Positions 50,799 to 59,927 are shown, counted from the stretch's first letter. The stretch: 64,000 nt of DNA from Aalborgiella sp963841045 (GCA_963841045.1 CAWJBD010000005.1:1-64000); one strand, 5' to 3'. Made by a program: numbers and translations. Notes: generated by a model from the letters alone, not told the origin.

Positions 50799-51254
50799 AT
50801 GACTACACACTCCACTTCTTCGTCTCTTCCACCGCAACAATTGGCTGAAGCTGTCAGCCAAGCCATGCTCGCCAAAGACCTCGTGGCGCAGGATTTGAAC
50901 ATTCAATTGCAATCGGTCAATGCAGGTTTTGCTGCTATGACCATGACGGTTCAAGACCGCATGCTGAACGGCTTTGCCATCTGCCACGGTGGCTACATCA
51001 CTCTTCTTGCGGACACGGCTTTTGCCTATGCTTGTAATTCATACAACGATGTCACTGTGGCATCGTCCTTGGGCATTGAATTCATAGCCGCTGTGCAAGG
51101 CGGCGATGTGCTGACGGCTGTTGCCACAGAGCTCAACTTGGCAGGACGAACCGGTTTATACGACATCAATGTCAGCAACCAACACGGCAAACGAATTGCG
51201 GTGATGCGTGGGCGCTCTTATCGACTCAAAGACAAAAAGATGATCGCTTTATAA
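50799..51254 (+). CDS. paaI: Hydroxyphenylacetyl-CoA thioesterase PaaI
   Basis: From ATG 50,799 (MTTHSTSSSLPPQQLAEAVS) the product has 151 residues and a hotdog fold: NAGFAAMTMTVQDRMLNGFA, CHGGYITLLADTAFAYACNS, GRTGLYDINVSNQHGKRIAV. The HGG motif with Asp in LLADTAF is the catalytic site of PaaI thioesterases, which rescue trapped CoA from dead-end phenylacetyl-CoA derivatives. An upstream TTG extension to 50,733 is unlikely. It is first of paaI-K-A-B-C-D-E. Confidence 0.92.
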   Translation: MTTHSTSSSLPPQQLAEAVSQAMLAKDLVAQDLNIQLQSVNAGFAAMTMTVQDRMLNGFAICHGGYITLLADTAFAYACNSYNDVTVASSLGIEFIAAVQGGDVLTAVATELNLAGRTGLYDINVSNQHGKRIAVMRGRSYRLKDKKMIAL

Positions 51255-51294
51255 AAATATTTGGAGACCTTTTTGAGACGCTTTTGGAGACAAT

Positions 51295-52599
51295 ATGCCG
51301 GTTAAATTTCCCGCCCCTAATGATTTAGAACCCATTGAACGTGCCAGCAAAGATGAACTGCAAGCGCTGCAATTGACGCGCTTGAAGCAATCGCTGCAAC
51401 ATGCCTACGACAAGGTGCCACATTACAAAAAAGCGTTTGATAACGCTGGTGTGCATCCCAGCGACCTGAAAACGCTGGCCGATTTGGCAAAATTCCCATT
51501 CACCACCAAGCAAGACTTGCGCGCCAATTACCCTTTTGGTATGTTTGCTGTGCCACGTGAGCAAGTGGCGCGTATCCATGCATCGTCCGGCACCACTGGA
51601 AAGCCGACTGTGGTGGGCTACACCTTGAAAGACATCGATACGTGGGCGGATTTGGTGGCACGGTCTATACGCGCTGCCGGCGGACGTGCCGGCGATTTGG
51701 TGCATGTGGGATATGGCTATGGGCTCTTCACGGGCGGGTTGGGAGCGCACTATGGTGTCGAACGCATGGGTGCAACCGCCATTCCCATGTCGGGCGGGCA
51801 AACCGAAAAGCAAGTGCAGTTGATCACCGACTTTCAGCCCAGCATCATCATGTGCACACCCAGCTACATGCAAGTGATTATTGAGGAATTTCAACGCCAA
51901 GGTTTGGATGCCAAAAAGAGCAGCTTGCAACTCGGCATCTTTGGCGCAGAACCGTGGACCGAGGCCATGCGCCAGGAAATTGAAACCAACGCGGGCATCG
52001 ATGCGGTGGATATTTATGGTTTGTCCGAAGTGATGGGACCAGGCGTGGCCAGCGAATGCATCGAAAGCAAAGACGGCCCTGTGATTTGGGAAGACCATTT
52101 TTACCCCGAGATCATTGACCCTGAAACGGGTGAATTGCTACCTGATGGTGCGGAGGGCGAATTGGTGTTCACCTCGCTCACCAAAGAAGCGCTGCCCATC
52201 ATCCGCTACCGCACGCGCGATTTGACACGTCTCTTGCCACCCAGCTCGCGCAGCATGCGCCGTATGGGCAAAATTGTGGGACGCAGCGACGACATGTTGA
52301 TCATTCGTGGCGTCAATGTTTTCCCAACGCAGATTGAAGAAATCGTTCTCAAACACGGTCAACTTTCAGGTCAATACCAATTGGTAGTTACCCGTGAAGG
52401 TCCTTTGGATTCTGTGCATGTGCGCTGCGAGTTGTTGCCCAATGCCAACATCAGTGCCAAAGACGCTGAAGCTTGGCTGATTCACCGCATCAAAACACTG
52501 GTTGGCATCAGCACCCGTGTCAGCGTGGAATTACCTAACAGCATTGAGCGCACGCTGGTGGGCAAGGCACGACGCGTGGTTGATTTGCGCAATTCATAA
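51295..52599 (+). CDS. paaK: Phenylacetate-CoA ligase PaaK
   Basis: The 434-residue adenylating enzyme has HASSGTTGKPTVVGYTLKDI (P-loop), YGYGLFTGGLGAHYGVERMG, DIYGLSEVMGPGVASEC and GRSDDMLIIRGVNVFPTQIE. It activates phenylacetate to phenylacetyl-CoA using ATP, the first pathway step. Length is normal. It starts 40 bases after paaI and 14 before paaA. Confidence 0.97.
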   Translation: MPVKFPAPNDLEPIERASKDELQALQLTRLKQSLQHAYDKVPHYKKAFDNAGVHPSDLKTLADLAKFPFTTKQDLRANYPFGMFAVPREQVARIHASSGTTGKPTVVGYTLKDIDTWADLVARSIRAAGGRAGDLVHVGYGYGLFTGGLGAHYGVERMGATAIPMSGGQTEKQVQLITDFQPSIIMCTPSYMQVIIEEFQRQGLDAKKSSLQLGIFGAEPWTEAMRQEIETNAGIDAVDIYGLSEVMGPGVASECIESKDGPVIWEDHFYPEIIDPETGELLPDGAEGELVFTSLTKEALPIIRYRTRDLTRLLPPSSRSMRRMGKIVGRSDDMLIIRGVNVFPTQIEEIVLKHGQLSGQYQLVVTREGPLDSVHVRCELLPNANISAKDAEAWLIHRIKTLVGISTRVSVELPNSIERTLVGKARRVVDLRNS

Positions 52600-52613
52600 A
52601 GAGAGGAACGTGT

Positions 52614-53648
52614 ATGTACACCCAATCCATGGACACCTTGAGCCCTGAAGAAAAGCAATTAGAAGCAGCCGCCAAAGCGAAACTGCGCAGTGCCGAAGAA
52701 TTGCAATTGCAACAAGACTTTGACGCCCGCATCGACGCTGGCGATTTCATCGAAGCCAAAGACTGGATGCCAGAACATTACCGCAGGACGCTGGTGCGGC
52801 AAATTAGCCAGCATGCGCATTCTGAGATTGTCGGCATGCTGCCAGAGGGCAACTGGATCAGCCGCGCGCCTACTTTGAAACGCAAGGCCATTTTGTTGTC
52901 GAAAATTCAAGACGAAGGCGGTCACGGTCTGTATTTGTACGCCGCCGCAGAGACACTGGGTACATCACGCGACCAATTGTTAGACGCACTGCACACAGGC
53001 AAAGCCAAGTACAGTTCCATCTTCAACTACCCCACCCTGACCTGGGCCGACATGGGTGTGATTGGTTGGCTGGTGGATGGTGCCGCCATCATGAACCAAG
53101 TGCCATTGTGCCGTTGCTCTTTCGCGCCCTATGCAAGGGCGATGATCCGGATTTGCCGCGAAGAGTCGTTTCACCAGCGCCAAGGCTATGAAGCGCTGTT
53201 AACCATGATGACGCAGGGCACAGAAGCTCAGCGCGCCATGGTGCAAGAATCGGTGAACCGCTGGTGGTGGCCGTCGCTGATGATGTTTGGTCCGCCAGAT
53301 GCCGAATCGCCAAATTCTGAGCAGTCCATGCGCTGGGGTATCAAGCGCATCAGCAATGACGATTTGCGGCAAAAGTTTGTGGATGCCACGGTTGAGCAAG
53401 CCAAGGTGCTGGGCGTCAGCCTGCCTGACCCATTGTTAAAGTGGAACGAAGCGCGCCAGCATTACGACATGGGGCCGATTGACTGGCCAGAATTTTGGCA
53501 AGTGGTGGGTGGCGACGGCCCATGCAACAAAGAACGCCTCGCCGCTCGCGTTGATGCATGGGACAACGGCGCTTGGGTGCGCGAAGCCGCACTGGCACAT
53601 GCCGCCAAACAAGCCACCCGACAACAACAAAGCGCCAAAGCTGCTTAA
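52614..53648 (+). CDS. paaA: Phenylacetyl-CoA epoxidase subunit PaaA (catalytic)
   Basis: The 344-residue subunit has the di-iron motifs of PaaA, KIQDEGGHGLYLYAAAETLG (E-x-x-H) and MIRICREESFHQRQGYEALL. The multicomponent epoxidase PaaABCE turns phenylacetyl-CoA into the 1,2-epoxide using O2. GAGAGGAACGTGT gives the ribosome binding site. The N-terminal 30 residues are a charged extension. Confidence 0.97.
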   Translation: MYTQSMDTLSPEEKQLEAAAKAKLRSAEELQLQQDFDARIDAGDFIEAKDWMPEHYRRTLVRQISQHAHSEIVGMLPEGNWISRAPTLKRKAILLSKIQDEGGHGLYLYAAAETLGTSRDQLLDALHTGKAKYSSIFNYPTLTWADMGVIGWLVDGAAIMNQVPLCRCSFAPYARAMIRICREESFHQRQGYEALLTMMTQGTEAQRAMVQESVNRWWWPSLMMFGPPDAESPNSEQSMRWGIKRISNDDLRQKFVDATVEQAKVLGVSLPDPLLKWNEARQHYDMGPIDWPEFWQVVGGDGPCNKERLAARVDAWDNGAWVREAALAHAAKQATRQQQSAKAA

Positions 53649-53673
53649 ATCGTTTGAATCAAGGAATTAATTT

Positions 53674-54015
53674 ATGAACATCAAAAATGATAGCACTACA
53701 GGCAACAAACACGCCGTCGATGTGCCAAAAGAACCCAATGAATGGCCCTTGTGGGAAGTATTCGTGCGCAGCAAAGCAGGCTTGGATCACAAGCATTGCG
53801 GTAGTTTGCACGCCGCCGATGCGACCATGGCCATACAACTGGCCCGCGACGTCTACACACGCCGCCAAGAGGGTGTGAGCATTTGGGTCGTTCCCTCAAC
53901 CAGCATCACCGCGTCAGACCCTGCGCAAAAAGACAACTACTTCGACCCCATGGCCGACAAGGTCTACCGCCACCCCAGCTTTTACGAGTTGCCAGCGGCT
54001 GTGGACCACATGTGA
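53674..54015 (+). CDS. paaB: Phenylacetyl-CoA epoxidase subunit PaaB
   Basis: A 113-residue small subunit: EWPLWEVFVRSKAGLDHKHC, GSLHAADATMAIQLARDVYT, RRQEGVSIWVVPSTSITAS. It bridges PaaAC complexes. It lies 25 bases after paaA; paaC follows. Confidence 0.96.
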   Translation: MNIKNDSTTGNKHAVDVPKEPNEWPLWEVFVRSKAGLDHKHCGSLHAADATMAIQLARDVYTRRQEGVSIWVVPSTSITASDPAQKDNYFDPMADKVYRHPSFYELPAAVDHM

Positions 54016-54029
54016 AGGTGTTTGAACCG

Positions 54030-54827
54030 ATGCAAGCCTCAATTTCTATCTCTGCTGAACCTCAGCAACGCTACGTTCTGCGCTTGGCCGACACCTGCCT
54101 CATTCTTGCGCAACGTTTGGGTGAATGGTGCGGCCATGCGCCCGCGCTGGAAGAAGACATTGCCATGACCAACATCGCACTCGACCTGATCGGCCAGTCG
54201 CGTTTGCTGTACACCTTGGCTGGAAAGATGAACAAACCCATTGAATACAGTGAAGACCAACTCGCCTTTTTGCGCGATGAACACGATTACCTGAATTTCA
54301 CCTTGGTGGAACTACCCAACGGCATTCGCAAAGGATTGACCAACAACTTCGCCTTCAGCATCCTGCGCGTGTTTGTGGTGGCAAGCTTTCTCAAACCGCT
54401 GTGGCAGCGCTTGCAAACCTCCAACAACGCCGATCTGGCAGCAGTGGCTGGTAAAGCACTGAAAGAGTCACGCTACCACCAACAGCATGCAGGCGACTGG
54501 GTGGTGCGTTTGGGTGATGGCACCGACGAATCAAAGCAACGCATGCAGGACGCGCTGAACCAGTTATGGCCCTACACCACCGAGATGTTGACCAACGACG
54601 CGGTGGACGATGCCGCGCATGATTCAGGCTTAGGCCCACGCTTTGGCGATGTCAAAACCGAGTGCTTGGCCGATGTGAACGCGGTGCTCACCGCCGCCAC
54701 ATTGCAAACACCCAAAGCCACCGCCTTTGTCAGCACCGGCAAAACAGGCCGTCACAGCGAACACATGGGCCTTTTGCTGACCGACATGCAGTACTTGCAA
54801 CGCAGTTTCCCCGGCGGTGTGTGGTGA
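54030..54827 (+). CDS. paaC: Phenylacetyl-CoA epoxidase subunit PaaC
   Basis: Starting at ATG 54,030 (MQASISISAEPQQRYVLRLA) gives 265 residues. LADTCLILAQRLGEWCGHAP, EEDIAMTNIALDLIGQSRLL, ALKESRYHQQHAGDWVVRLG and HMGLLLTDMQYLQRSFPGGV match PaaC, the structural ferritin-like partner of PaaA. A GTG at 54,009 is an alternative start. It is 14 bases after paaB. Confidence 0.95.
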   Translation: MQASISISAEPQQRYVLRLADTCLILAQRLGEWCGHAPALEEDIAMTNIALDLIGQSRLLYTLAGKMNKPIEYSEDQLAFLRDEHDYLNFTLVELPNGIRKGLTNNFAFSILRVFVVASFLKPLWQRLQTSNNADLAAVAGKALKESRYHQQHAGDWVVRLGDGTDESKQRMQDALNQLWPYTTEMLTNDAVDDAAHDSGLGPRFGDVKTECLADVNAVLTAATLQTPKATAFVSTGKTGRHSEHMGLLLTDMQYLQRSFPGGVW

Positions 54828-54845
54828 TTGCCATCCCAAGAGTCA

Positions 54846-55374
54846 ATGGCAGAATCAACCACCACGTTGACGCTGGCTTTCGCGTGGGAAGTGTTAAACA
54901 CCGTGCTCGACCCTGAAGTGCCGGTGTTGTCGATTTGTGATTTGGGCATGGTGCGCGATGTGCAAATGCAGGGCGAGCGTGGTTTGGATGTGGTTCTCAC
55001 GCCCACTTATTCAGGTTGTCCAGCTACAGAAATGATAGCATCTCAGGCAACAAATGCACTGTGCTACAGCTGGATTTACCCCAATCAATTTAATAACCAG
55101 CCATGCCCCCGCTTGGAGCAGCGACTGGATCAGCGATGAGGGTCGCGACAAGCTGCGCAAATACGGCATTGCACCGCCTGGGCCTGTCGAGATTGGCCAA
55201 GACATCGTTTTGCGTTACATGCCGCAGGGACGACAAGCTACGGCTACGCTCGAATGCCCGCGCTGCGGCAGCAAGCACACCGAACGCTTGTCTGCATTTG
55301 GTTCAACCGCTTGCAAAGCTTTGTGGCGATGCTTGTCGTGCCAAGAGCCGTTTGAGCACTTCAAACCCTTTTAA
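54846..55374 (+). CDS. paaD: Phenylacetate pathway Fe-S protein PaaD, one frameshift
   Basis: The first frame reads AWEVLNTVLDPEVPVLSICD and LTPTYSGCPATEMIASQA; a frameshift near 55,060 leads to TAGFTPINLITSHAPAWSSD, EGRDKLRKYGIAPP and the C-terminal zinc or cluster site CPRCGS...CLSCQEPF. The total of ~175 residues is normal for PaaD, a SufT-like (DUF59) protein needed for maturation of the epoxidase. ATG 54,846 lies 18 bases after paaC. Context and coding continuity argue for a sequencing error. Confidence 0.88.
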
Positions 55375-55399
55375 TTTGCTTTCAAAATTCGATTTAAAC

Positions 55400-56479
55400 A
55401 TGAGTACCCATTTCCACTCCCTGCGCATCAAAAGCATCACACCCGACACCGATGAAGCTGTCATCGTGTCCTTTGATGTACCCAGCGCACTCAAAAATGA
55501 CTTTGAATTTACCCAAGGCCAGCATCTCACCTTGCGCACCCATTTGAATGGCAAAGAAGAGCGCCGCTCATACTCAATCTGCTCAGGCGTGGACGATGGT
55601 GATCTGCGCATCGGCGTGCGCCATGTCAACGGCGGTGTGGTATCTGGTTGGATCAATACGCGCTTGAAAGCGGGAGATACGGTTGATGTGTTGCCGCCTG
55701 ATGGGCGATTTTTTGTGCCGATTGACAGTGCAAAATCAAGGCACTATTTGGGCATTGCAGGCGGCAGTGGTATCACGCCGATTTTGGCCATCATCAAAAC
55801 CGTTTTAGCGCGTGAACCACAGTCAAGCTTCACGCTCATTTATGGCAACCGCCGTCAAAACTCCACCATGTTCAAAGAAGAACTGGAGGATCTGAAAAAC
55901 CGCTATATGACGCGCTTGACCTTGCATACCGTTTTCTCGCAAGAACACATGGATTCACCACTCTACAGCGGGCGCTTGACGCAAGACAAGTTGGGTGAAT
56001 TCTTCGGCACTTTGATACGTGCACCCCAAATCGACCACGTCTTTATCTGCGGGCCACATGGTTTCAATGATGAGGCAGATGCGGCACTGCTGGCAGCGGG
56101 TGTGCCGAAAGAACGTATCCATATCGAGCGCTTTGGCGTACCCGACGGCGAAGCCGGCAAACAAGCGAAACAAGCTGCCAAAGTGGGCGATGCACCGCAA
56201 GCCAAGGTCGCCATCATCCGCGACGGTCTGACGCGCGAAATCGAATTTCGCACCGAACATGGCAATGTGCTGGAAGCCGCCGCGGCCGCTGGTTTGGAAG
56301 TGCCCTATTCTTGCAAATCAGGTGTTTGCTGCACCTGCCGTGCCAAACTGATTGAAGGCAAAGTGCGCATGGACAGAAACTTTGCATTAGAGCCACACGA
56401 AGTGGAAGCAGGTTTTATTCTCACCTGCCAATCGCATCCACTCACCGATCGCGTGGTGATTTCATTCGATCAACGCTAA
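55400..56479 (+). CDS. paaE: Phenylacetyl-CoA epoxidase reductase PaaE
   Basis: ATG 55,400 (MSTHFHSLRIKSITPDTDEA) gives 359 residues. The FAD domain has ERRSYSICSGVDDG, the NAD(P)H domain YLGIAGGSGITPILAIIKTV and FICGPHGFNDEAD, and the C-terminal plant-type ferredoxin domain PYSCKSGVCCTCRAKLIEG with a fourth Cys in ILTCQSHPL. It passes electrons from NADPH to PaaA. The upstream open frame overlaps paaD and is not part of it. Confidence 0.96.
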   Translation: MSTHFHSLRIKSITPDTDEAVIVSFDVPSALKNDFEFTQGQHLTLRTHLNGKEERRSYSICSGVDDGDLRIGVRHVNGGVVSGWINTRLKAGDTVDVLPPDGRFFVPIDSAKSRHYLGIAGGSGITPILAIIKTVLAREPQSSFTLIYGNRRQNSTMFKEELEDLKNRYMTRLTLHTVFSQEHMDSPLYSGRLTQDKLGEFFGTLIRAPQIDHVFICGPHGFNDEADAALLAAGVPKERIHIERFGVPDGEAGKQAKQAAKVGDAPQAKVAIIRDGLTREIEFRTEHGNVLEAAAAAGLEVPYSCKSGVCCTCRAKLIEGKVRMDRNFALEPHEVEAGFILTCQSHPLTDRVVISFDQR

Positions 56480-56500
56480 ATACAAGCACTAACCAATCTC

Positions 56501-57160
56501 ATGGCACGAGGACGCGCTCTCGGTTACGACACACAGCGTGCCAAAATTTTGTCCATCGCTGCTGAGTTGTTTGCCAACAAAGGCTATGTGGGCACCACCA
56601 TGAACGATGTAGCCCAGGCCTGTGGCATGTCTAAACCCGCGCTGTACCACTATGTGCAAGACAAATCGCAATTGCTATTTGAAATTGCGTCCACCCATGT
56701 GGCGCGTTTGCTGGCTTTGGTTGATGAAGTCAATGCCAGTCATGCCAAGCAAAAATCTGTTGTCGATACCACCGCCAAAGCCAATGCCCATGCAAACGCG
56801 AAGGTGCGCAGTTTGATTGAACGTTTTGTCATTGAATATGCTCAAGCGCGTCATGCGCACAGGGTGTTGACTGAAGATGTGAAATTTTTAGATCCAGAGA
56901 GTCAAGCCATCGTCTTGAAGCAACAACGCCAAATCGTCAACGCCTTTGCCCTTGCCATCGCGAAAGCCAATCCAGACTTAAAGAAAGCCAAATTGCAGAA
57001 GCCCTTAACAATGTTGCTGTTTGGCATGATGAATTGGTTGTTCACCTGGTTGCAACCAAATGGCAAACTGAAGCATGCCGACATGGCACCCGTGGTGGCG
57101 GATTTGTTCCTAGGTGGCTTATTCGCCGTTCAAACAACCAAATTGCCAAGACAGAAATAA
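56501..57160 (+). CDS. paaR: TetR family regulator, PaaR-like
   Basis: The 219-residue protein begins MARGRALGYDTQRAKIL with a TetR helix-turn-helix (IAAELFANKGYVGTTMNDVA, MSKPALYHYVQDKSQLLFE). The C-terminal domain includes HRVLTEDVKFLDPESQAIVL and MMNWLFTWLQPNGKL, similar to acyl-CoA-responsive TetR proteins. It directly follows paaE by 21 bases, so it probably represses the paa operon and is relieved by phenylacetyl-CoA, as known for PaaR in Burkholderia. Confidence 0.88.
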   Translation: MARGRALGYDTQRAKILSIAAELFANKGYVGTTMNDVAQACGMSKPALYHYVQDKSQLLFEIASTHVARLLALVDEVNASHAKQKSVVDTTAKANAHANAKVRSLIERFVIEYAQARHAHRVLTEDVKFLDPESQAIVLKQQRQIVNAFALAIAKANPDLKKAKLQKPLTMLLFGMMNWLFTWLQPNGKLKHADMAPVVADLFLGGLFAVQTTKLPRQK

Positions 57161-57187
57161 ATTAAAAGTGATCAAGGAACTCTGTTT

Positions 57188-57247
57188 TGCTATTAAAATA
57201 GCAGCACTCTAGTCAATAAATACGCCGTCTATAGTTATATTTATCAC
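57188..57247 (-). repeat. Dispersed hairpin repeat, copy H
   Basis: Reverse orientation: GCTATTAAAATAGC hairpin, AGCACTCTAGTCAATAAATA, CGCCGTCTATAGTTATATTT. More diverged than copies G and I. It lies between the TetR gene and the GNAT gene. Confidence 0.75.
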
Positions 57248-57260
57248 CATTTGAAGAGTT

Positions 57261-57740
57261 TTAAAACTTCTTCTGCCAAAACAACGCCCGTCCCATCTCT
57301 GGATCTAGCTGATAACCTGCAAACCCATTGGCAATGTATACGGCTTGAGCGATTTTGTTGCCTTCTAAAACTTCTAGTGTGAGTTTGCAGCAGCCCAAAC
57401 CAGTAGCAATTTCTTCGGCTTTCTTCAAAAGTAAACTGCTGATACCCTGTCCGCGAAACTCAGCCAGAACGACGACATCGTGAATGTTTAACAATGGTTT
57501 GCAGGCGAAGGTGGAAAAGCCTTCGATGCAGTTGATTAAGCCGGCAGGTATACCATTTACGAATGCAATGGCTGCATGGCATGTGGAGCGCTTCGCCATT
57601 TCGGCCACTAGATTGGCTTGTGTGTAGACTGACAAAGCCTCGCCACCGCCCATGGGGTCTTTGGCGTATTCGTTCAGCAGGAAGACGATGGCGCTGGCGT
57701 GGGTGGGGTTGTTGAAGTCGGCGATTTGAATATCGGTCAT
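57261..57740 (-). CDS. GNAT family N-acetyltransferase
   Basis: A 159-residue GNAT protein: FLLNEYAKDPMGGGEALSVY, acetyl-CoA-binding ldVVVLAEFRGQGISSLLLK (R-G-x-G motif) and VYIANGFAGYQLDPEMGRAL. The substrate is unknown. ATG 57,740 is preferred to the TTG two codons earlier. It is flanked by repeat copies H and I, as if the gene moved with or between them, though no direct evidence shows this. Confidence 0.9.
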   Translation of the reverse strand: MTDIQIADFNNPTHASAIVFLLNEYAKDPMGGGEALSVYTQANLVAEMAKRSTCHAAIAFVNGIPAGLINCIEGFSTFACKPLLNIHDVVVLAEFRGQGISSLLLKKAEEIATGLGCCKLTLEVLEGNKIAQAVYIANGFAGYQLDPEMGRALFWQKKF

Positions 57741-57758
57741 GGACAATTTAGATGGTTA

Positions 57759-57830
57759 ATTGCTATATATTTAATAGCATACTAGGCAATCAATACGCCG
57801 GCTACAGCCTGATTTTTCATATATTTTTCA
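57759..57830 (-). repeat. Dispersed hairpin repeat, copy I
   Basis: Reverse orientation: GCTATATATTTAATAGC hairpin, ATACTAGGCAATCAATACG, CCGGCTACAGCCTGATTTTT, CATATATTTTTC. It is the copy closest to the consensus on this strand and lies between the GNAT gene and paaG. Confidence 0.88.
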
Positions 57831-57856
57831 AAATCAGACTGGCAATGTACCCAAAT

Positions 57857-58651
57857 CTACTGGCCAGTGAACTGTGGGCTGCGTTTCTCTAAAAACGCGG
57901 CCACACCTTCGGCATAGTCTGCAGCGTAACCCAATTTGCGTTGGTATTCGCCTTCTAGTGAAAGCTGTTGCTCCAATGTGTTCTTGGCCGCCGCATGCAT
58001 GGCTTGGCGCATATGTACCAGTGCATTGGTTGGTGCCAATGCTAATTTATTCGCAAGTGCATCGATATAGCTGGCAAATTCTGCATCGGCTACTGCTGCC
58101 CAAATCAATCCCCAAGTTTGAGCTTGTTCGGCAGAAACTTTATCGGCTAACATGGCCATGCCCAGGGCACGTGCCATGCCCACACGCTGAGGCAAAAACC
58201 AAGTGCCACCAGCGTCCGGCATCAAGCCGATTTTGCTAAAGGCTTGCAAAAATGAGGCTGAATGACTGGCCACCACCAAATCACACGCCAAGGCTATGTT
58301 GGCCCCTGCTCCAGCTGCAATGCCATTGATTGCAGCAATGGTGGGTACACGCATGTTTTGCAAGCGCAGCACCAAAGGTTTGTAGTTGCGCTCAATCGTG
58401 TCACCAATATCGGGTTTGACACCTGCCGCCATTTGCATGGCTCGGTCAGACAAATCTTGCCCTGCACAAAATCCGCGTCCTGCACCAGTCAGCACCAGCA
58501 CGCGCACAGCGGTATTGGCTTGAATGCTGTCCAACGCATGACGGCATTCGGCGTGCATTTCTTCGGTGAAACTGTTGAGTTTGTCGGGGCGATTCAAAGT
58601 TAGCTTCGCAACGCCGTTTTGCACTTCAAACAAGATATTTTCGTATTTCAT
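57857..58651 (-). CDS. paaG: 2-(1,2-epoxy-1,2-dihydrophenyl)acetyl-CoA isomerase PaaG
   Basis: The 264-residue enoyl-CoA hydratase/isomerase has VAKLTLNRPDKLNSFTEEMH, the oxyanion motif VLTGAGRGFCAGQDLSDRAM, INGIAAGAGANIALACDLVV and IGLMPDAGGTWFLPQRVGMA. The Asp of MPDAGGTW and overall sequence match PaaG, which isomerises the ring epoxide to an oxepin. ATG 58,651 is chosen over a GTG four codons earlier. It precedes no other gene closely; the thiolase gene lies upstream. Confidence 0.93.
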   Translation of the reverse strand: MKYENILFEVQNGVAKLTLNRPDKLNSFTEEMHAECRHALDSIQANTAVRVLVLTGAGRGFCAGQDLSDRAMQMAAGVKPDIGDTIERNYKPLVLRLQNMRVPTIAAINGIAAGAGANIALACDLVVASHSASFLQAFSKIGLMPDAGGTWFLPQRVGMARALGMAMLADKVSAEQAQTWGLIWAAVADAEFASYIDALANKLALAPTNALVHMRQAMHAAAKNTLEQQLSLEGEYQRKLGYAADYAEGVAAFLEKRSPQFTGQ

Positions 58652-58713
58652 GATGTGTTTCACTTTCAGAAATGTTTAGATTCAGTGAATTGCTGCCTTT
58701 TTTCAAACGCGCT

Positions 58714-59919
58714 TCAAACGCGTTCAACAATCAGCGCAATGCCCTGCCCCACGCCTATGCACATGGTGCACAGCGCGTAGCGTCCACCGTTGGTGTGCAA
58801 GCGGTTGATGGCGGTGGTCACCAAGCGTGCACCTGATGCACCCAATGGATGACCCAATGCGATTGCACCGCCCCATGCGTTGACACGTTCATCGTCGTCG
58901 CGCAAACCCAATTGACGCAGCACTGCCAAGCCTTGAGCGGCAAAGGCTTCATTGAGTTCAATCACATCCATTTGCTCCAATTTCAAACCCGTGCGTGCCA
59001 ACAGTTTTTGTGTCGCTGGCGCAGGCCCAATGCCCATGATGCGCGGTGCAACACCTGCCGTTGCCATGCCCACCACGCGGGCGCGGGGGGTGAGTTGGAA
59101 TTTTTTCGCATTGGCTTCATTGGCCAACAACAATGCACAAGCCCCGTCGTTCACGCCACTGGCATTGCCTGCGGTGACAGTACCATCGGCACGCACCACA
59201 CCTTTAAGCTTGGCCAGCGTTTCAATGGTGGTGGCGCGCGGGTGCTCGTCTTGGCTCACCACGATGGGCTCGCCTTTTTTCTGTGGAATGGTGACTGGCA
59301 CGATCTCTCGTGCCAAATGCCCTGCCAGCTGCGCCGCAACAGCTCTTTGCTGACTCGCCAATGCCATGCGGTCTTGCGATGCGCGGTCAATTTTGAAATC
59401 TGTCGCCACGTTTTCAGCTGTTTCGGGCATGGAATCAACGCCGTATTGCGCCTTCATCAAAGCGTTGACAAAGCGCCAGCCTATGGTTGTGTCGTACACC
59501 GCATTGCTGCGACTGAAAGCACTGTCCATTTTTGGCATGACAAAAGGTGCCCGGCTCATGCTCTCTACACCGCCAGCAATCATCAATCCGGTTTCACCAG
59601 ATACTATAGCCCTTGCCGCGGTGCCCACCGCGTCCAAGCTAGAGCCACATAAACGGTTCACTGTCGCGCCTGGCACTTCGAGCGGCAAACCCGCCAACAA
59701 ACCTGCCATGCGGGCGACATTGCGGTTGTCTTCACCGGCTTGGTTGGCACAACCGTAAATCACGTCGTCTAGCAGCGCCCAATCAACTTGCGGGTTACGT
59801 GCCATTAAACTTTTGATAGGAATAGCGGCCAAGTCGTCCGCGCGTACCGAGCTCAATGCACCGCCGTAGCGGCCAAAAGGTGTGCGTATGGCATCGCAAA
59901 TGAAGGCGTGTTGTGTCAT
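58714..59919 (-). CDS. paaJ: 3-oxoadipyl-CoA thiolase PaaJ/PcaF
   Basis: From ATG 59,919 (MTQHAFICDAIRTPFGRYGG) the product has 401 residues, the standard length of PcaF/PaaJ. NRLCGSSLDAVGTAARAI contains the nucleophilic Cys, VNAWGGAIALGHPLGASGAR the catalytic His, and CTMCIGVGQGIAL the second Cys. It cleaves 3-oxoadipyl-CoA to succinyl-CoA and acetyl-CoA, ending the phenylacetate and beta-ketoadipate routes. It is downstream of the paaH-like gene by 8 bases. Confidence 0.95.
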   Translation of the reverse strand: MTQHAFICDAIRTPFGRYGGALSSVRADDLAAIPIKSLMARNPQVDWALLDDVIYGCANQAGEDNRNVARMAGLLAGLPLEVPGATVNRLCGSSLDAVGTAARAIVSGETGLMIAGGVESMSRAPFVMPKMDSAFSRSNAVYDTTIGWRFVNALMKAQYGVDSMPETAENVATDFKIDRASQDRMALASQQRAVAAQLAGHLAREIVPVTIPQKKGEPIVVSQDEHPRATTIETLAKLKGVVRADGTVTAGNASGVNDGACALLLANEANAKKFQLTPRARVVGMATAGVAPRIMGIGPAPATQKLLARTGLKLEQMDVIELNEAFAAQGLAVLRQLGLRDDDERVNAWGGAIALGHPLGASGARLVTTAINRLHTNGGRYALCTMCIGVGQGIALIVERV

Positions 59920-59927
59920 GGTCGTTT

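Noticed and set aside
55026..55100. Apparent tenth copy of the dispersed repeat within paaD (GATAGCATCTCAGGCAAC)
   Set aside because: Both frames around it encode normal PaaD residues, so the likeness is short and probably chance.
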